From NCBI GenBank assembly GCA_030141605.1, contig JAQGDQ010000006.1, positions 937,501-1,001,500 of the forward strand: DNA of 64,000 nucleotides, given 5' to 3'. Positions 36,001-48,507 of this stretch are shown here, in pieces. Both the position numbers and the translations under genes were made by a program. How positions within the stretch are numbered: position 1 is the first letter of the stretch; the number at the start of each line of letters is the position of its first letter. Below the pieces are notes generated by a model. The model had not been told where the DNA came from, made no database searches, and saw only the letters and a list, made by a program, of their open reading frames with translations. Source of the DNA: Tubiluchus corallicola. Its lineage: Eukaryota; Priapulida; Priapulimorpha; Priapulimorphida; Tubiluchidae.

Positions 36001-38266
36001 CCGACATGTGCATCGGTTTTGTCGCCTCGATTTTTGGTCGTGCAGTGTATAGGCACAACAAAATGTATCCAACGGATGATAGGATCCAGAAAAGTCGAAT
36101 CTCGAAGGTGTATTATGAAGTATTCATCTTAGCCTTTCAAATATGGCCTATAATCTATCAAAAAAGCTTTGGAGCAAGCCAGTTTAACTCAAGTTAACAC
36201 AAGCTCAACCTCATAAAAACAAAAACATCAAAGGCCCCAGGGGGCAAAATACCAAGCAAGTGGCATTTTACGTATATCCAAGGGCCTAACAATTTGTGTT
36301 ATGTCATTGCGAGGCCATTAATTTTTGTTTGTTTAAAAACTAGGATGGCGGTAGAGTGTTGTAATGTAGTTTTGCATTATAAGACCTTCACTACTATACT
36401 ACGATCAGCCATTCCTCTTTCGCCCTAGAAAACCTTAATAAATCGAGACAATCAGTTGTTTCAATAATTCCTCTGGAAAATTATTCTATGAATCTATCAA
36501 TAGAAATGATAAGTTTTCGGTTCTGTTATTACATGCACATAGTACCTGTCTGCTTGTTTTATGTTTGGAGATGGTGGTTGTGAAAACCTGTACATATTGA
36601 TGAAGTTTGCTGCTATAAATGCAATTTGTTTCCTGCTCCATTTTCTATAGCGACATAATAATTATATATCACTATGTTAGGGCAGACCTATTATATGAAG
36701 TGTTCGTGAATGCATTATTTATTGCATCAAGTAAGGCGTAATTATGTATGACTCAAGCGTGAAGTCATAGTCATAAGCTTCCGTCATGACACTAGCTCGC
36801 GTGCATGAACTAGTTCAGCTAGTGCACACGCTGGCTGATGGCTTCGTAATTAGGAAATATTTGCACGTCATTATGCCTTAATTAAAAAGAAAAACGTTAA
36901 ATGCGTCTACGTCAGCGCCGATTTAAACGGTGACGTGACGTAAATGCCAGTTTGCAAAATAATGAAATAACATATGAAAATAGCCATTCATCGTAAATTC
37001 AGAAAGTCATGCAATGATTTCTTTGCATCAATGGCTTCAACCTTAGCTACTGGTTTCTTACAGTTTTCTTAGTTGCCTAAGAAATAAGAGATTCACTTGA
37101 AAGGAGTTAGAGTTTGTATGTTGTTGTCTCATTGTCGTCATCATCGTGGTTGGAATAGTGGCCTCTCTGGTGTGATTACCGCACCCAGTTTTCCAGTGTA
37201 TAAACCAAACTAACAAAAAATCTAAAGCCAAAAGGCCTTGTGCCCAGTCAAGGAACTTTAAATCCAAAAGTGTTTTTGAAGCATTTGACGTCCCGAAAGA
37301 AGAAGGTGCCAATACCAGTGTTTCGAAGTATCTAAGATAACTTCACGAAGAGCAATTTAAAATCAGAAGCTGTTTGTCTTTTTAATATCGCAAGTCCGCA
37401 ATCTCCAAAAATTGAAATTAAAAATGCTCTAAAACATTTTGACAACCTGAAAATATTATTGGTAGTTAAACATATTGAACATTGTTTCATTCCTGGTCTC
37501 TTCTCTTTAATGATGATTATTGAAGCCACAGATTTGAATGTGCTAGAAAAATCACTTTGCAGGCACTTTGTACCAAAGGGCAAAAAATAGAACATATAAT
37601 TGTATATAACGCGATTTCAGAAAAAAAAGATGTTTTGGCCAGCAGTTTAAATCGAAAACGTGAAAATGTCACTGCACAGCTTGTACCTGACAGTATAATA
37701 TAATTTCCACGATAATTAGCTGCTGCCCTGTTACAATTTAATAGATTCGTTTTTTATCTTTATAAACGTTTAAATTTATTTAATGTCATCAGACTCAATA
37801 ATGAAGTCAATAGGCGTAAATCGCTTCCAAAGATTCGTTCCTTTTGAAATTGTAGAACACAAAATTCATTGAACCGTTTGAAGAAAAAAAAATGTATGAA
37901 GAAGATACAAAAACTACGTATTTAGGCGAAATTTCTAAATCGAGTATGTTTCACTGGCACACGTGAAGAGAAAACAGTCAATAAAATGGCAATCCAATTT
38001 AGTTATGATTCGATTTATCATTTTCTGGACTTACTTAGTGGAATCTCATCCAGATTATCATCTTGCTCGTCTTCAAGATCAGGTTTAGAGCTTTTAACTT
38101 GACCGTCTCCTTCCACTTCTACACTATTGCCACCACTATCTGTTTTACAAATCTTGATTTTTATCTGGGATAATCTCTCTTGCAGCTTGAGCACGTCGTC
38201 GTCTTGTTTTCTCAATGAGTTGTCACCATTTTCACTGGTAGTTGCAACTGTCTCTACACTTTCCAT
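27040..38266 (-). CDS. Unrecognised charged protein, five exons, 285 residues
   Basis: Exons on the reverse strand: 38266-38035, 32924-32775, 28818-28688, 28324-28114 and 27173-27040, stop TAA at 27042-27040. Phases agree at every junction (1, 1, 0, 1). All splice sites are GT-AG except the last donor, GC. I do not recognise the family. The N-terminus (MESVETVATTSENGDN) has a short amphipathic coil (VLKLQERLSQIKIKI) and an acidic stretch. The centre is the most protein-like: SLPGEMIEVMIHENYLLQAR, PRRKTSYPAEGYMPMRLRKN, EEEEPLEQCLQVAEKLGPTL and LPYEIVSSPRQ. A Lys-rich segment follows (KQAKKKVLKRKN), then an acidic tail (DDESHSEYEDDNDDEL). Alternating basic and acidic tracts suggest a nuclear or nucleolar protein; that is inference. 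There is no signal peptide or membrane segment. It is convergent with MCM8. Confidence 0.75.
27174..28113 (-). other. Probable GC-AG intron (last intron of the five-exon gene)
   Basis: The donor reads GATG/GCAAGT and the acceptor TTGTAG/TG. With GC the phases join and the acidic 43-residue tail stays open to TAA. The only nearby GT (GGCAA/GTGATT, four bases on) gives a different frame ending after about 25 basic residues. GCAAGT is the normal consensus of GC donors. Confidence 0.6.
29456..29752. mobile_element. Solo LTR of an LTR retrotransposon
   Basis: This 297-bp segment starts TGTTGCGGAGCCCTCCCC and ends GTGCCCACAACA, the TG...CA inverted ends of retroviral-type LTRs. ATAT flanks both sides (29452-29455 and 29753-29756) and may be a 4-bp target duplication, though ATAT is common here. 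A TATA-like GCTATATATATATAGC lies near 29711. It is clearly GC-richer than its surroundings. No internal gag-pol sequence adjoins it. It sits in an intron of the five-exon gene. Confidence 0.6.
31936..32646. mobile_element. Non-autonomous inverted-repeat element (class unknown)
   Basis: The left end (GACCCGTGTCACACAGAAAA) matches the reverse complement of the right end (GGCCCGTGTCAGACATAATC). Sub-terminal words recur in both arms: CCGTAAGG, AACCATAATCCGC and GTCACACAGAA. The roughly 0.7-kb interior is GC-richer than the flanks and has no transposase frame. The target duplication is unclear. It lies in intron 1/2 sequence of the five-exon gene, just short of exon 2 (32775-32924). Confidence 0.5.
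33181..33345. mobile_element. Short fold-back element related to the one at 31936
   Basis: It begins AGGCCCGTTTCACAATGAGG, close to the terminus of the neighbouring element (GGCCCGTGTCA). The arm GCGGCAAAATTCCT (from 33206) is the inverted partner of AGGAAATTTGCCGC (33309-33322). The right terminus is eroded. Confidence 0.4.
33346..36727. other. Intron 1 of the five-exon gene, nothing further seen
   Basis: AT-rich sequence without a recognisable exon, RNA gene or repeat. The ORFs at 34990-35196, 35466-35672 and 35874-36197 show no domain. Confidence 0.4.
36728..36886. repeat. Imperfect hairpin / fold-back
   Basis: The outer arms TAAGGCGTAAT (about 36732) and ATTATGCCTTA (about 36870) are inverted partners. 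The centre holds a perfect 12-bp palindrome TGAACTAGTTCA flanked by GTGCA and TGCAC. The arms between are only partly matched. It could be a small fold-back transposon. Confidence 0.4.
37204..37590 (+). pseudogene. Decayed coding stretch of unknown origin (one internal stop)
   Basis: One forward frame is open for 43 codons, has a single TAA (37333-37335), then is open for 84 codons to TAG at 37588. It has no usable ATG start. The first part gives KPKGLVPSQGTLNPKVFLKH and SRKKKVPIPVFRSI. The second gives SEAVCLFNIASPQSPKIEIK, HFDNLKILLVVKHIEHCFIP and LEKSLCRHFVPKGKK. Length and composition look like protein rather than chance in such AT-rich DNA, but I recognise no family. It may be an old retrocopy or transposon fragment. 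It lies in intron 1 of the five-exon gene, on the opposite strand. Confidence 0.35.
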
Positions 38267-41200
38267 ATTTCTTCGATTCTTTCCTTAAGTCATAGTATAC
38301 AACACAAAAATGTTGCTATACGGGTAGGTTGTCGCTTTGAAATTGCTTCCTAAAAGTAAAAGATCAACATTCAGAAAATTTCAAAAATCAAAACGAAAAA
38401 GTTACATTTTCACGAAGCCTGAAATGTAGATTATTCACGTAATTTTGAATTTCGCATCTAAGTCGAAAGTCCTTTATAAAAAACAGACACATTGACCACT
38501 AAACTATTCTACACTGTTCATAAAAATGTGAAAACTCAGCGAAATAAATAATTACAATTATCATAATAGGCACGTGTATTAATATATGTAAGTTTATTAT
38601 TTCACAATTTTATTGCTTAAATTATGAACGGGCAACTTTAAAATCCCTCAACTGTATTAGAATAATCAAACAGCACTTATAGAATGTACTCGGGAGAAAA
38701 ATCTGCGTTATAATTGTTGATTGCGCCTGGTACTTTCTGCATCGCAAGACTGCCGTGCACAGCTGTGCGTATATTGGGGACTGAATAATAGGGTATTTTG
38801 TGAAAGACATTAATGATCAAAAAGCGCCATCGATTGTTTTATCTTAAATACTCCCTGATCTAGCAATTTTTGTCGCCGATATTGAATTTTGCATTGCGCA
38901 GTTTTTGTAATGATAACATGATCGTTTGAAGGACGCAGTGGAAATATTGTTACTTGGATGTAATTCGATGTCTAAGAAAAAGAATGAGAAACTGTACAGA
39001 GAAGTTGAGTAGAGTTTTAAGAAACCGCTGTCTGCCTGCCTTAAAAAAATAATAGTACAAGTGTAATAAAGTCGCTTATATACTGACATATATGCTGATT
39101 CTAAAATCACAGTGATGCACTTTTGTAATTCGTCCTCCCAAGTTGCACGGCATTTAGTGTAAGGGTATCGTAAAAATAAATTCGTCATTTGAATGTTGCT
39201 AGGAATTTTAAGGAATTCAGAAATCCGTATATTAAGATCACTCGACTTTATTTTTGAAATCGTTACGAGTGTTCTTTGGGTTTTCCTGGAATTTATCTCG
39301 AACTCAAACCAACTTTATTCATTTCAAATTACTCAAAGTTGCAAGAAGTTATAAAGCAAAATATCAAATTGACTAGCCTATATGTGAACCAATTTGACGT
39401 GCACAGACATTATGCTCTGTAGTATAAATAAAATTGCTTCAATAGCTTCAAATGAAGAAGTAAAAGCTAAGGCCACCTGCGGCCACCAGTTCATTGCAAC
39501 ACCGCTGTTATCAAATTTCTGTTAATAATTCCATTACCGCCTCATTGCAGTTCTTCAATTAGAAACACTCTAGCTATAGCGTTATCGCTAAATACTGAAT
39601 TATTCTAAAGTGTAAGGAAATTGTATCGAAAAACAAACTATATTTTACAAATTGGCAAATTACTAGCTTAGATAACATAGCCAGTGCAACATGCAAGCGG
39701 TCGTCATTTATATGCCGAAATTATAATAATGATCTCCTGCGGCTGTGATTCACGTATACACAGTAATAATAACAGTCTTGCATGATCAAATTATGCGCTA
39801 CTGTATCAATGAATAATTACTTTTGCTAGGGCAAATAGTCTAGCGCAAACAACAGAAAAAGGGGCAGCGATGCGGTAAAAAAATCAAATTGAATTACTAC
39901 TACAGGCAATTTATCATCCATATATTAAACCTTGCACTATTTTCAGTCAAGGTTTCAGATTGCACCTAGTTGCATCAATAATACAAGATTCTCTAGGATT
40001 CATTAATCTCTGTAACGTATAGCGCTTACTCCCTGACAGTTGTGTGGTCTTTAATTGCAGTATAAATGTCAGCCGTAACAACCCAGCATTACTGGTAATT
40101 GCAACACTGAAGCAGTAAGCAGAGCATAAAACATTTATACTAACAGTTACTACCTAGTATAAAACGGTTATAAGTTGTACGAATCTGTGTTGAGACGACA
40201 TTATTAGAACAGGCACGTGTAAATCACTTCCAGGGTTTGAGTGAAGTTATTGGTAGTAACAGCAGATGACTGATTTTATTTCTACAGTGTAAGCACAGAA
40301 ATTAAAATTATGAATTGCAAGTAAGCTGTTGTGATTTCATGGTCTTAAATCACATGTCCTAAATATTAAGTACAAATAGATTTGGTCAAAGTTCAAAAAC
40401 TTAAGCATATAAATATTTTATTGGCATAATTTTTAAATAATTCAGCATTTTTGCGCTAGCAATAGCAGGCAGTGGTAAAGCAGCAGCTATCAATGCAGTC
40501 CATGCGATTCTCGACATCATCATCATCATCATCATCATCATTATCATCATCATCATCATCATCAATGGACATTGGCTTCTTAAGAGTGAAGACATGGCAC
40601 TTCTCACCTGTTAAAGTCACTTAGTCCTGTCTAGGGCGTATACCGTCTTTCAAATCTAGAGTTGCACAATAAATCTATATGTTTGTTAGTATATGTGACG
40701 ACCGAAGCCGTCCATAGTGATGCGCTACTAATGATTGATTGACGTATTTTTATTAATGTATTTTTGATGACAATCCAAAAATGTTTCGTTATTATTGTTA
40801 TGACATTGATTGCCATGATTGTTAATATGTTTTATTAGACTTGTGAATTTTGTTGCCAGTTGATTTTTTTTGTAACATTAGATGGAAGCACTTTACAGGC
40901 TTGAGTGACCAGAGCCTGGGTCACATGACCAAATTTACCTACCTGGCCAGGTATTGGCCTAGTTTCGTTGTCTATCTGGTTTTGTAGCTCAAAGTAAAAA
41001 GAGCAAATTTTTGTTGATAGCATGTTGCCAGTTTTAAACATGTGTGTATGCCTCGAAAGTGAAAGCCACCTCATGGGCTATTTGGTTATTGGTTAGAGAG
41101 GCTTTGGAAAGAAACTTGTTTATTCACATAACCTCCGATTGTGTTTCTTGTTGGTAATACCAGTGGAAGCCATCCAGGATAGAACACGTCTGTTGTTTCC

Positions 41201-41864
41201 CGTACGGAATGCTTGTCATTAAACTCTTCTTCTTATGGAGACTGAGTTCCAGTTTGGTTGCTTAATGTCATTATCCGGTGCAGTACCGTCTAGAGCAGTC
41301 AATTGTGATTTGTTGGAGACATAGGATCTGATGGTTTTGGCAGACGTATCCTCGCAGCCATATTGTATACGTGGTTGGAAACTTGGTACGATTCGTGGTT
41401 GGAAACGTGGAAACGTGGTATTCGGGTGAATACGTGGTAGGAGCATTGCTGATGGTATCCATCTCTCTGGACAGTTATGCTGGGCCCAGCCATCGTAAAG
41501 ATGAGTAAAAAAATGTTAAATTTTAACTAGATTTATCCAGTTGACTATTATTGCGTTTCAAAGTGTTTGTTTACAGAAGAACTTTATACGCCGGCATTAG
41601 TTATTTTTTTTTGCGTAAATCGAAAATAATTAAATATCCTCTTTATTATTATTATTATTAAAAAAAAATCTTGTTGTTTGGGTAATTGTATTCCTAGAGA
41701 ATTAAGGTAAAAAAAAACCTAAAGCATTGTTCACACTGTCTTACACGGACTCATGTGCGAATTTTTACTACATTTTGGTCAATCAAGGTATAACTCGTGA
41801 CAGCGGGACTGCTTGGCAAAACATCCTAACAACAATTTAACGTTCTCTTAGACACGCTGTCACA

Positions 41865-41865
<1 letters not shown>
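38267..41865. other. 5' flank of the five-exon gene and gene-free DNA
   Basis: This contains the promoter side of the reverse-strand gene starting at 38266. No divergent gene was found. A CAT-repeat lies at 40514. At 41299-41462 all three reverse frames are open at once, partly because of short internal repeats (GTGGTTGGAAAC). Confidence 0.4.
40514..40564. repeat. (CAT)n microsatellite
   Basis: About 17 CAT units with one interruption (CATTATCAT). The Met-rich frame across it is not a gene. Confidence 0.9.
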
Positions 41866-41947
<82 letters not shown>

Positions 41948-41975
41948 TGTGTGTGTGTGTGTGTGTGTGTGTGTG
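41866..41975. repeat. Compound microsatellite (TA)39 - (TG)14
   Basis: 78 bp of perfect TA repeat (41866-41943), then TTA and 28 bp of perfect TG repeat (41948-41975). Confidence 0.95.
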
Positions 41976-44969
41976 GTGAGTTCATTGAGTTCATTCAGCC
42001 TGTAGACGTAGGTTCCATACAAAGATTAAATTGCCCGTCATTTATTCAGTGCAAACATGACAGTCCATTTGCAGGTTCAGAATGCACATTCAGTACTTTT
42101 GTGTAAAAGAGACTCAAATTGGCTTCTTGCACGTAATCATGGTCAAATTCCAAGACAGACCAACTAACTGATAGCTATCATGTGCACTTCATATATAATT
42201 TGGGTGACAGCATGTGTCACATTAGTAAGGCATTCTTCATGCAATGTCCTATAATGCCTGGTTGTGTTGTTGGAATTTAACTAAAAACGAAATAATTTAA
42301 TACTAATTTACTAATGTATTACGGAAACTGTTGCAGACATGTAAACTTAAACTCCAGAACTTCCATACACATTGTAATTATTTCTACAAATCATAAGCAT
42401 AAGTTCTACAAGGCATTGCAATATTTTTGTAACTTTGACAAAAGTCACCGGCCGTGTGTAACAACCAGTCAGACTGTCAGAACCAAAGCAATTCGGTAAT
42501 GTCCCTCGGGAAAGACAACGACCAGAGTTCTGATTAAGTATTAATTCATTTCGAATGTAAGTAAAACTGACACGGTAAAATGGTACAGGAAAAAATGACA
42601 AAGGAACTATGAGTCTTGGGTTAGGGTTACTGTGGGGGATAATTATTTTTGTTATTTTTGCCTCCGCTGAGGAAGTTATGCTTCAACACAGTTTATTTGG
42701 TTCGTTGTTTTTGTTTGCTATAGCAATAAGCTTATTACGCAAAAACTACCTAACAGATTTCCACGAAACTTTGAGGAGAAGGCGGGTATAGAAGGTTAAA
42801 ATGGGCCCGTTTTTCTTTCTCAAAACTTGGCTGAACACCACGTACAAAAAGCATTCGTGAAACACTTCGTGGATATCTCACAGGGAGTGTTTAGTACTTC
42901 TTTTTTTATTATCTGCGCCAGGGCAAACAACTGCAACTTAGTTTCAGGTCCCATTTCGAGAATTTCTCGCTTCGAAAACTGTTTAACGCTGTCTATAATC
43001 TTTGCTTAATAATGTGTCAGCCGTATAAGCTGACTTGGTATATAAATATGTATATATATATATATATATATATGTCAGTCTATTACCATCGCCAAACTAA
43101 TGATTAAAGAAAGGTAGATAAACACTATGTGGAATAATCGTGAATTATTGATTATAATTTTATTTAATGAACAAAGTACTTTGTGAGCGTTTTGTCAGTC
43201 TGTATAATACCAATACAGGTATGTTTTGCTTGTCCGCTTGTTTATTTTTGTTTTACGCACCACTTTAAAATGCTTTAATTTCATCGTATAGCCTTGTTAC
43301 AACTGAAGAATAAATTCACACATAATATAATAAAAATCAGCGCATAACGTGATAACTAACTGGTAGTGTAATAAGAAACCAACACATAATATAAGACCCC
43401 AACACACATAATGTACAGTAAATTCTTTTAACCAAAAGAATTGGGCGAATAAGTTTAGATGTTCAGCTTTGACAGAGATCTGCTTCCTATTGAGCGCATT
43501 CTCGCTTTTATTATAGAAATTAATTGCATCAAAATAGCATATGTGCCATTTTTTTCCTACATTTCCATTTGTGCCACTTTTTCCTTTGCCATTTTACAGT
43601 GCCATTTTTTCTGTATCATTTTTATTTGTGCCACTTTTATTGCACGTCATTCAGTTCGTATGACATGTTTTCATCTCTTGAACAGCTAAATAGCTGCTGC
43701 CATCTTTCTACACCAACACTAGTGCCTAAATGACGCTGTATTTCAGCCATGCTAATACTACAGCTATTATATTGTATGATTATATATCTCGGCTACTTTC
43801 GTTTAATTTTCTTCTGAATTAGACCATGTTTCTCATAGCAGCGCGTTAACTGCAATTAGTTTATATTCTTAATCTAGACGATTTGTTAACTTTGTTCATG
43901 GCTAGATCTTTTCATACAGTATTGTTTGTATTCTTCGCATTAGCTTTCCCATGAAATAAGTGGCGCTGAACTGGGAATACTTTGCCATTCAACACGAATT
44001 ATATTGAAAGGTTCGAAACTGCAAATAGCTGACTTTATAAACTCAGGGACAATTTAAAATTGCAAAATGCTTAGCGAAAATCCTCTTCCTCGAGAGATTT
44101 GGAAGCTTTTCTGCTTCACGCGAATCATTAGTTTGATAGAAATGATGAATCTCTTGGTGAACACAGTGTGTAATGTACACAGGGTGTTTACTAGAAAGCA
44201 AGGTGGCATAAAGTGTGACACATAAAGAAAAGGAAAGCGGCGACGACTTTCCATGAATTTACTAGACAGTTTGCTTAATGCCTAAAAATAGGGTGTCAAC
44301 TAAAATCTGCCCATAATGTAATGTTAGATATATCGACATCTAAAATATCGAACTGATACCGATAAATCGAAGCTTTCGGTAACACTTTTGCTTAGTTAGC
44401 GAAGCATGTGTTACGAATGCTCTAGTTATTTGTTTCAAGCTTCATGCAATGTTATATGAGCTTGTTTTAATGTCATCGTTAAAATCAACAAAATGGCTGC
44501 GCCTAGCGGTCATCGCGGAATCTGAAGATTTCTTGCATGTACGAGTAGTAAAAATTGGAAAAATGTTGATGTCACTCTAGCGTCTCTATCGCACTCTATC
44601 GAGTACAGTGCAAGTTGTAACAACTTTTACACTATTCAATTACACGTCGATTTTGCGCGTTTTAAAAATCTCTCACCAGTAACACCTTGTAAAGTAATCT
44701 AGGGCCCTAACTTAGCTTAGCAGCCAGGATAGAATTATGATCTTTTTGATACCTAGATTAATGAAATTATAGGGGCCTCCCTCGGACGAAGCTAGCTTCT
44801 CTCGCCCGCACCCGTCTTGAATATTTTTACTCGTGATGTATTTTAGTGACATTTACATAGGTTGAAATAAACTTATTAGAAATTCTTTAAATGTAGCACT
44901 GTACACTAAGGATTCACTATGTCACTATAATGGTCTTATATATACGTCGTTGTCGTATAGTTGAGTTTT
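41976..44969. other. Gene-free stretch
   Basis: No supported gene. A short (TA)n lies at 43050-43072. Around 43540-43635 a GTGCCA(C)TTTT motif recurs five or more times with loose spacing. Around 42660-42790 a moderately GC-rich segment (CTCCGCTGAGGAAG ... ACTACCTAACAG) has the look of an interspersed repeat but was not classified. Confidence 0.4.
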
Positions 44970-45495
44970 ACGACTGGCAAGGTCATGCTTGTAGTTTTTT
45001 AGGACCAGCGCGCAGTAATAATGATGGACTTCCTGAAAAAGGGTACCACAATTAATGGGACCTACTGTGGTTCACTACTGAAGAAATTACGGGAGGCCAT
45101 CAGAAATGAGAGGCGTGGTATGCTGACAAAAGGAGATCGCCTTCTGCGAGACAGTGCCCCTGTCCACAATTCGCAAGTTGCCCTGACGGAAGCCCACACT
45201 TGTGGATATGAAATCCTTCCTCACCCCCTTATTCTCCTGACCTTGCGCCATCAGATTCCCATCTCTTTCTAACAATGAAGTCAGTTTCTCAGGTAATGAA
45301 ACACTGATCTTTGCTGTCAAGTCATGGCTTTTGACGCATCCTGAGTCTTCTACAAGCGAGGTCTCAGTAGCTGCACAAAACGATGGGAGAAGTGTGTCGC
45401 CCTATGTAAAGAAAGACTAATAACTGTAACAAGTTTCATTCATCTGAGTTTATTGGAAGTGGGTCAGGGCAAACATTTATTGAACACCCCTCGTA
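44970..45495 (+). mobile_element. Mariner transposon relic (3' part)
   Basis: The frame 45021-45272 reads FLKKGTTINGTYCGSLLKKL, LREAIRNERRGMLTKGDRLL and RDSAPVHNSQVA, matching mariner transposase including the second catalytic Asp (D-x-APxH). A one-base frameshift moves the next conserved block, YSPDLAPSD with the third catalytic region, to another frame. Later pieces (KRWEKCV) are recognisable. The right terminal repeat, reverse complemented, is TTACGAGGGGTGTTCAAT, ending at 45495 beside TA. The left part with the first catalytic Asp and left repeat is missing, so the element is dead. Confidence 0.85.
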
Positions 45496-46075
45496 ATTAT
45501 CATCATTAAGCGTCATTTCCATTTCTGTCAATAGATAATTAACAGGTACGCGTAAAACAGTTTATAAAGCACAATGCATAACATTATTACACTGTTAAGT
45601 GTATTTTTACAACTGAATTCACAATGTATAAAATGCGTCATGCTCAAATTCTACTTCTGCAACACATGAGCCTACACGAAGAGTCCCTTTTTAAATACGT
45701 TCAGGACAACTGAAGCAAATAACTAGGAAGATCAAAGTTACCGGGTGAAACGTCCATCACTTAGAACATCCATATTATTCAGCCTGAAATTATTGTTTGA
45801 TTAAAAAACAATGCTGTAAACAAACAGTGCCCCTGTCGACATTCAGTTGCAATGATTGCATAATAGCTTCCACTTGATAGACAGAAAATTTCATTAAAAA
45901 TGTCTTGCGTGTATAGCTTCCGTTCGTAAAGCAATAATGGCTTCTTTGTGCTTCGCGAGATTTTTGAAAATATATGTTTTGCCGACATTGTGTTACACGG
46001 TTCTTTTAACTTATCTAAAGTACACATATTTAACCGATTAATTTACTGATTTAATTATTGCTAATAGAATGCATT

Positions 46076-46273
46076 ACTATAATTAACTATAACTATAACA
46101 ATAACTATAACTCTAACTATAACTACAACTACAACTACAACTACAGCTACAGCTACAGCTACAGCTACAGCTACAGCTACAGCTACAGCTACAGCTACAG
46201 CTACAGCTACAACTATAACTATAACTAACTATTACTGTAACTGTAACTATAACTATAGCTATAACTATAACAC
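46076..46273. repeat. Hexanucleotide array, (CTACAG)n core in (CTATAA)n flanks
   Basis: The core at 46141-46210 is about 11.5 perfect CTACAG units. Both sides grade through CTACAA into CTATAA, giving a nearly symmetrical array of related hexamers, which suggests expansion from the middle. Confidence 0.95.
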
Positions 46274-48507
46274 AAGATCGGGACAGAAAGGCGACACATT
46301 ACTTAGAACTAACTCTGGCCAATCATGTTCAGCTTACACGGGAACAGTAATTTCGAATAATTGTGCAATTGTCAAAGCGTTTAAACATCAAGTTAAAAAC
46401 ATTTTCAAAATGAATTTTTCTTCCAAACTCTAAGTATAGTTACTTTAACTTTGCGTTAAATGTACGTTACATAATCCAATTTAAGGAGCTAAGATACGTG
46501 TGTTAGCGGTATATTCATTATAGTATTCTAGCTGGGAAGTTTTGCAACCTCATATAAACAATTGTTCGTATTACTATGCTAAGTATCTAATTTATGATTA
46601 TTGTTGTATCTTAATACAGGACCTTATTTCAAACGAGCACTGTGCTCAATCAGGTTTATCCTGTTTGTAAGAATTTACACAATAATAATGTCTATTTGTA
46701 GCGCTGAAGGAAATGCACGCCAGTTGATTAAGCTTTTAGTTGTTGTTCCCACAACGGACGCAAGACACACAACGTGACAAATCGTCACCACGCAGTAATT
46801 CTGGATTTACTGGGATATTTGACATAATATCCGGTTAATTTCAACGTTCTACATGGCGACGACTGCAAGCAGCATGCCGTGATTATAGGGATATTGATTT
46901 ACAGTTGGCAGCAGATGCAATATAGCGTCTTAACCGTGGAGTGGTACCTAAATTACACATTGCAGCAAACATGAATTGCTTGCACAGTAAATTGATGCTT
47001 ACTGTTAAACCAGGTAATTGTGTAAAAAAAAGTGTGAACTCTTGACCTGATAAGCGTTTTGAAGGACACTAAGAGACCTTGTTCGCCGGGAACGCTGAGA
47101 GGAACGATTCAAAGCTTATTGAACTAACGGAAATCAAACTAAGCAGCACCAACAAATCTGAATTTGCCGCCTGACAAACAGAGACAGGACCACCGACAAA
47201 ACAACCGTCTAGCTTAATCTAAAATAATTATTAATTTTCCCAAAATTAAACCACAAGGGCGTATTTAACAAGTTTCTATTAAGGTGTTTGTTTTTTTTGT
47301 AATTACTGATAAATGAAACAAGTAAATCAGAAAACAGAGAACCGTTTGCTCATGACAATTTTAGCCCAAACTTAGGCGTGCTTTGAGGTATAGCATATTG
47401 TCACTTATGTCATACCTTAAAAAGAACGCTTATTGAAAAACAATACGCATATAACAACAAATATATATATATATTACAACATGGCCAGATGTCTAAAACT
47501 CTAAGATAACTTGCTGTAGTGTGAGCATGCTCCTATGATATTATTGTGTCATGGGATTGGACCTTAAACTTTCCACTGAAGTCTACTTTGGAGTTAAATG
47601 TGAAAGTAGTAAAAGTAGTAATTTAGGCCATTTAGCTGTAGGTTAAGGCAATGACTTAGTTAAAAGCACCTGCGCTACTTATAACTTGTGAAGTTGGGTT
47701 TAGCTGCAAAGACTACGCCAAGCTGTTATGATCATTTTATAATCCACACGAAAGACACGGTAGGCCTGATCATGACGAAAATTGATGCTTACATTTGATT
47801 GACAGAACTGATGATGAATTTCTGACAAATATTTTTATTTGTTTCTGATTTACGTTTCCGGGAGAAATATACCCCTTTATATATTTAATCAATTTCGGCA
47901 CGCTGCTGGGCTGCAACTAAACTACCAACAGTCTTCACCAATAGATTACGTGCCGCCGTATGCTTGCGAGTTCGAATCCTATTTGTGAACTGCTATGCGA
48001 GTTACTGTGGGCGTTACTGTGAGTAACTTGGCGAGTTACCTCGGTGAGAACACTCGCTAGTCTGAGTATTACTAATATTTTGGCGATGTTCTTGAATTGT
48101 TGTTCGGTTTCTTCCGCAAAACCTTGGTAGTTATACGAAAAAGGGAATCTGTTATTAGGCCTTGTCCGTAGCATGGAAAAAAGCTTAAATATCGTGTCAC
48201 CTGTTTTTATACAGTTTGACACGCTGCAAGCCGAAGTCCAGCATTCAACAGCAGGGCTTATTTAATGTTATTTAATGTTGATGTTTGTGGTGGGTAGTCG
48301 ACTGTAGGTTTTTCACTGTATGTACCCTAATGTTTCTACACAACACTCCAGAATTTGCATGTAGTTTTTGACTGGTCAGTAACACCATCCGCAAAAGACA
48401 CCCGAAAGAGATAATACAGCTCACTCAAAAAAAAACAGAAATGCACATTATGGAATCTTGGGACCTGAAACGAAGGTGCCAAAAGACTGCATGTAGAATT
48501 TACGGAT
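46274..48507. other. Gene-free stretch
   Basis: No gene recognised. GAGTTCGAATCCT at about 47969 resembles a tRNA B box, but no A box or cloverleaf accompanies it. Short GAGTTAC / GTTACTGTG repeats occur at 47998-48040. Confidence 0.4.

Noticed and set aside
41219-41493. Three overlapping reverse frames of 63-75 codons
   Set aside because: All three phases are open together, owing to low-complexity GTGGTTGGAAACGTGG-type repeats and few stop codons; no domain or splice sites.
47960-47985. tRNA B-box-like GAGTTCGAATCC
   Set aside because: No A box at the right distance and no cloverleaf pairing; possible SINE remnant at best.
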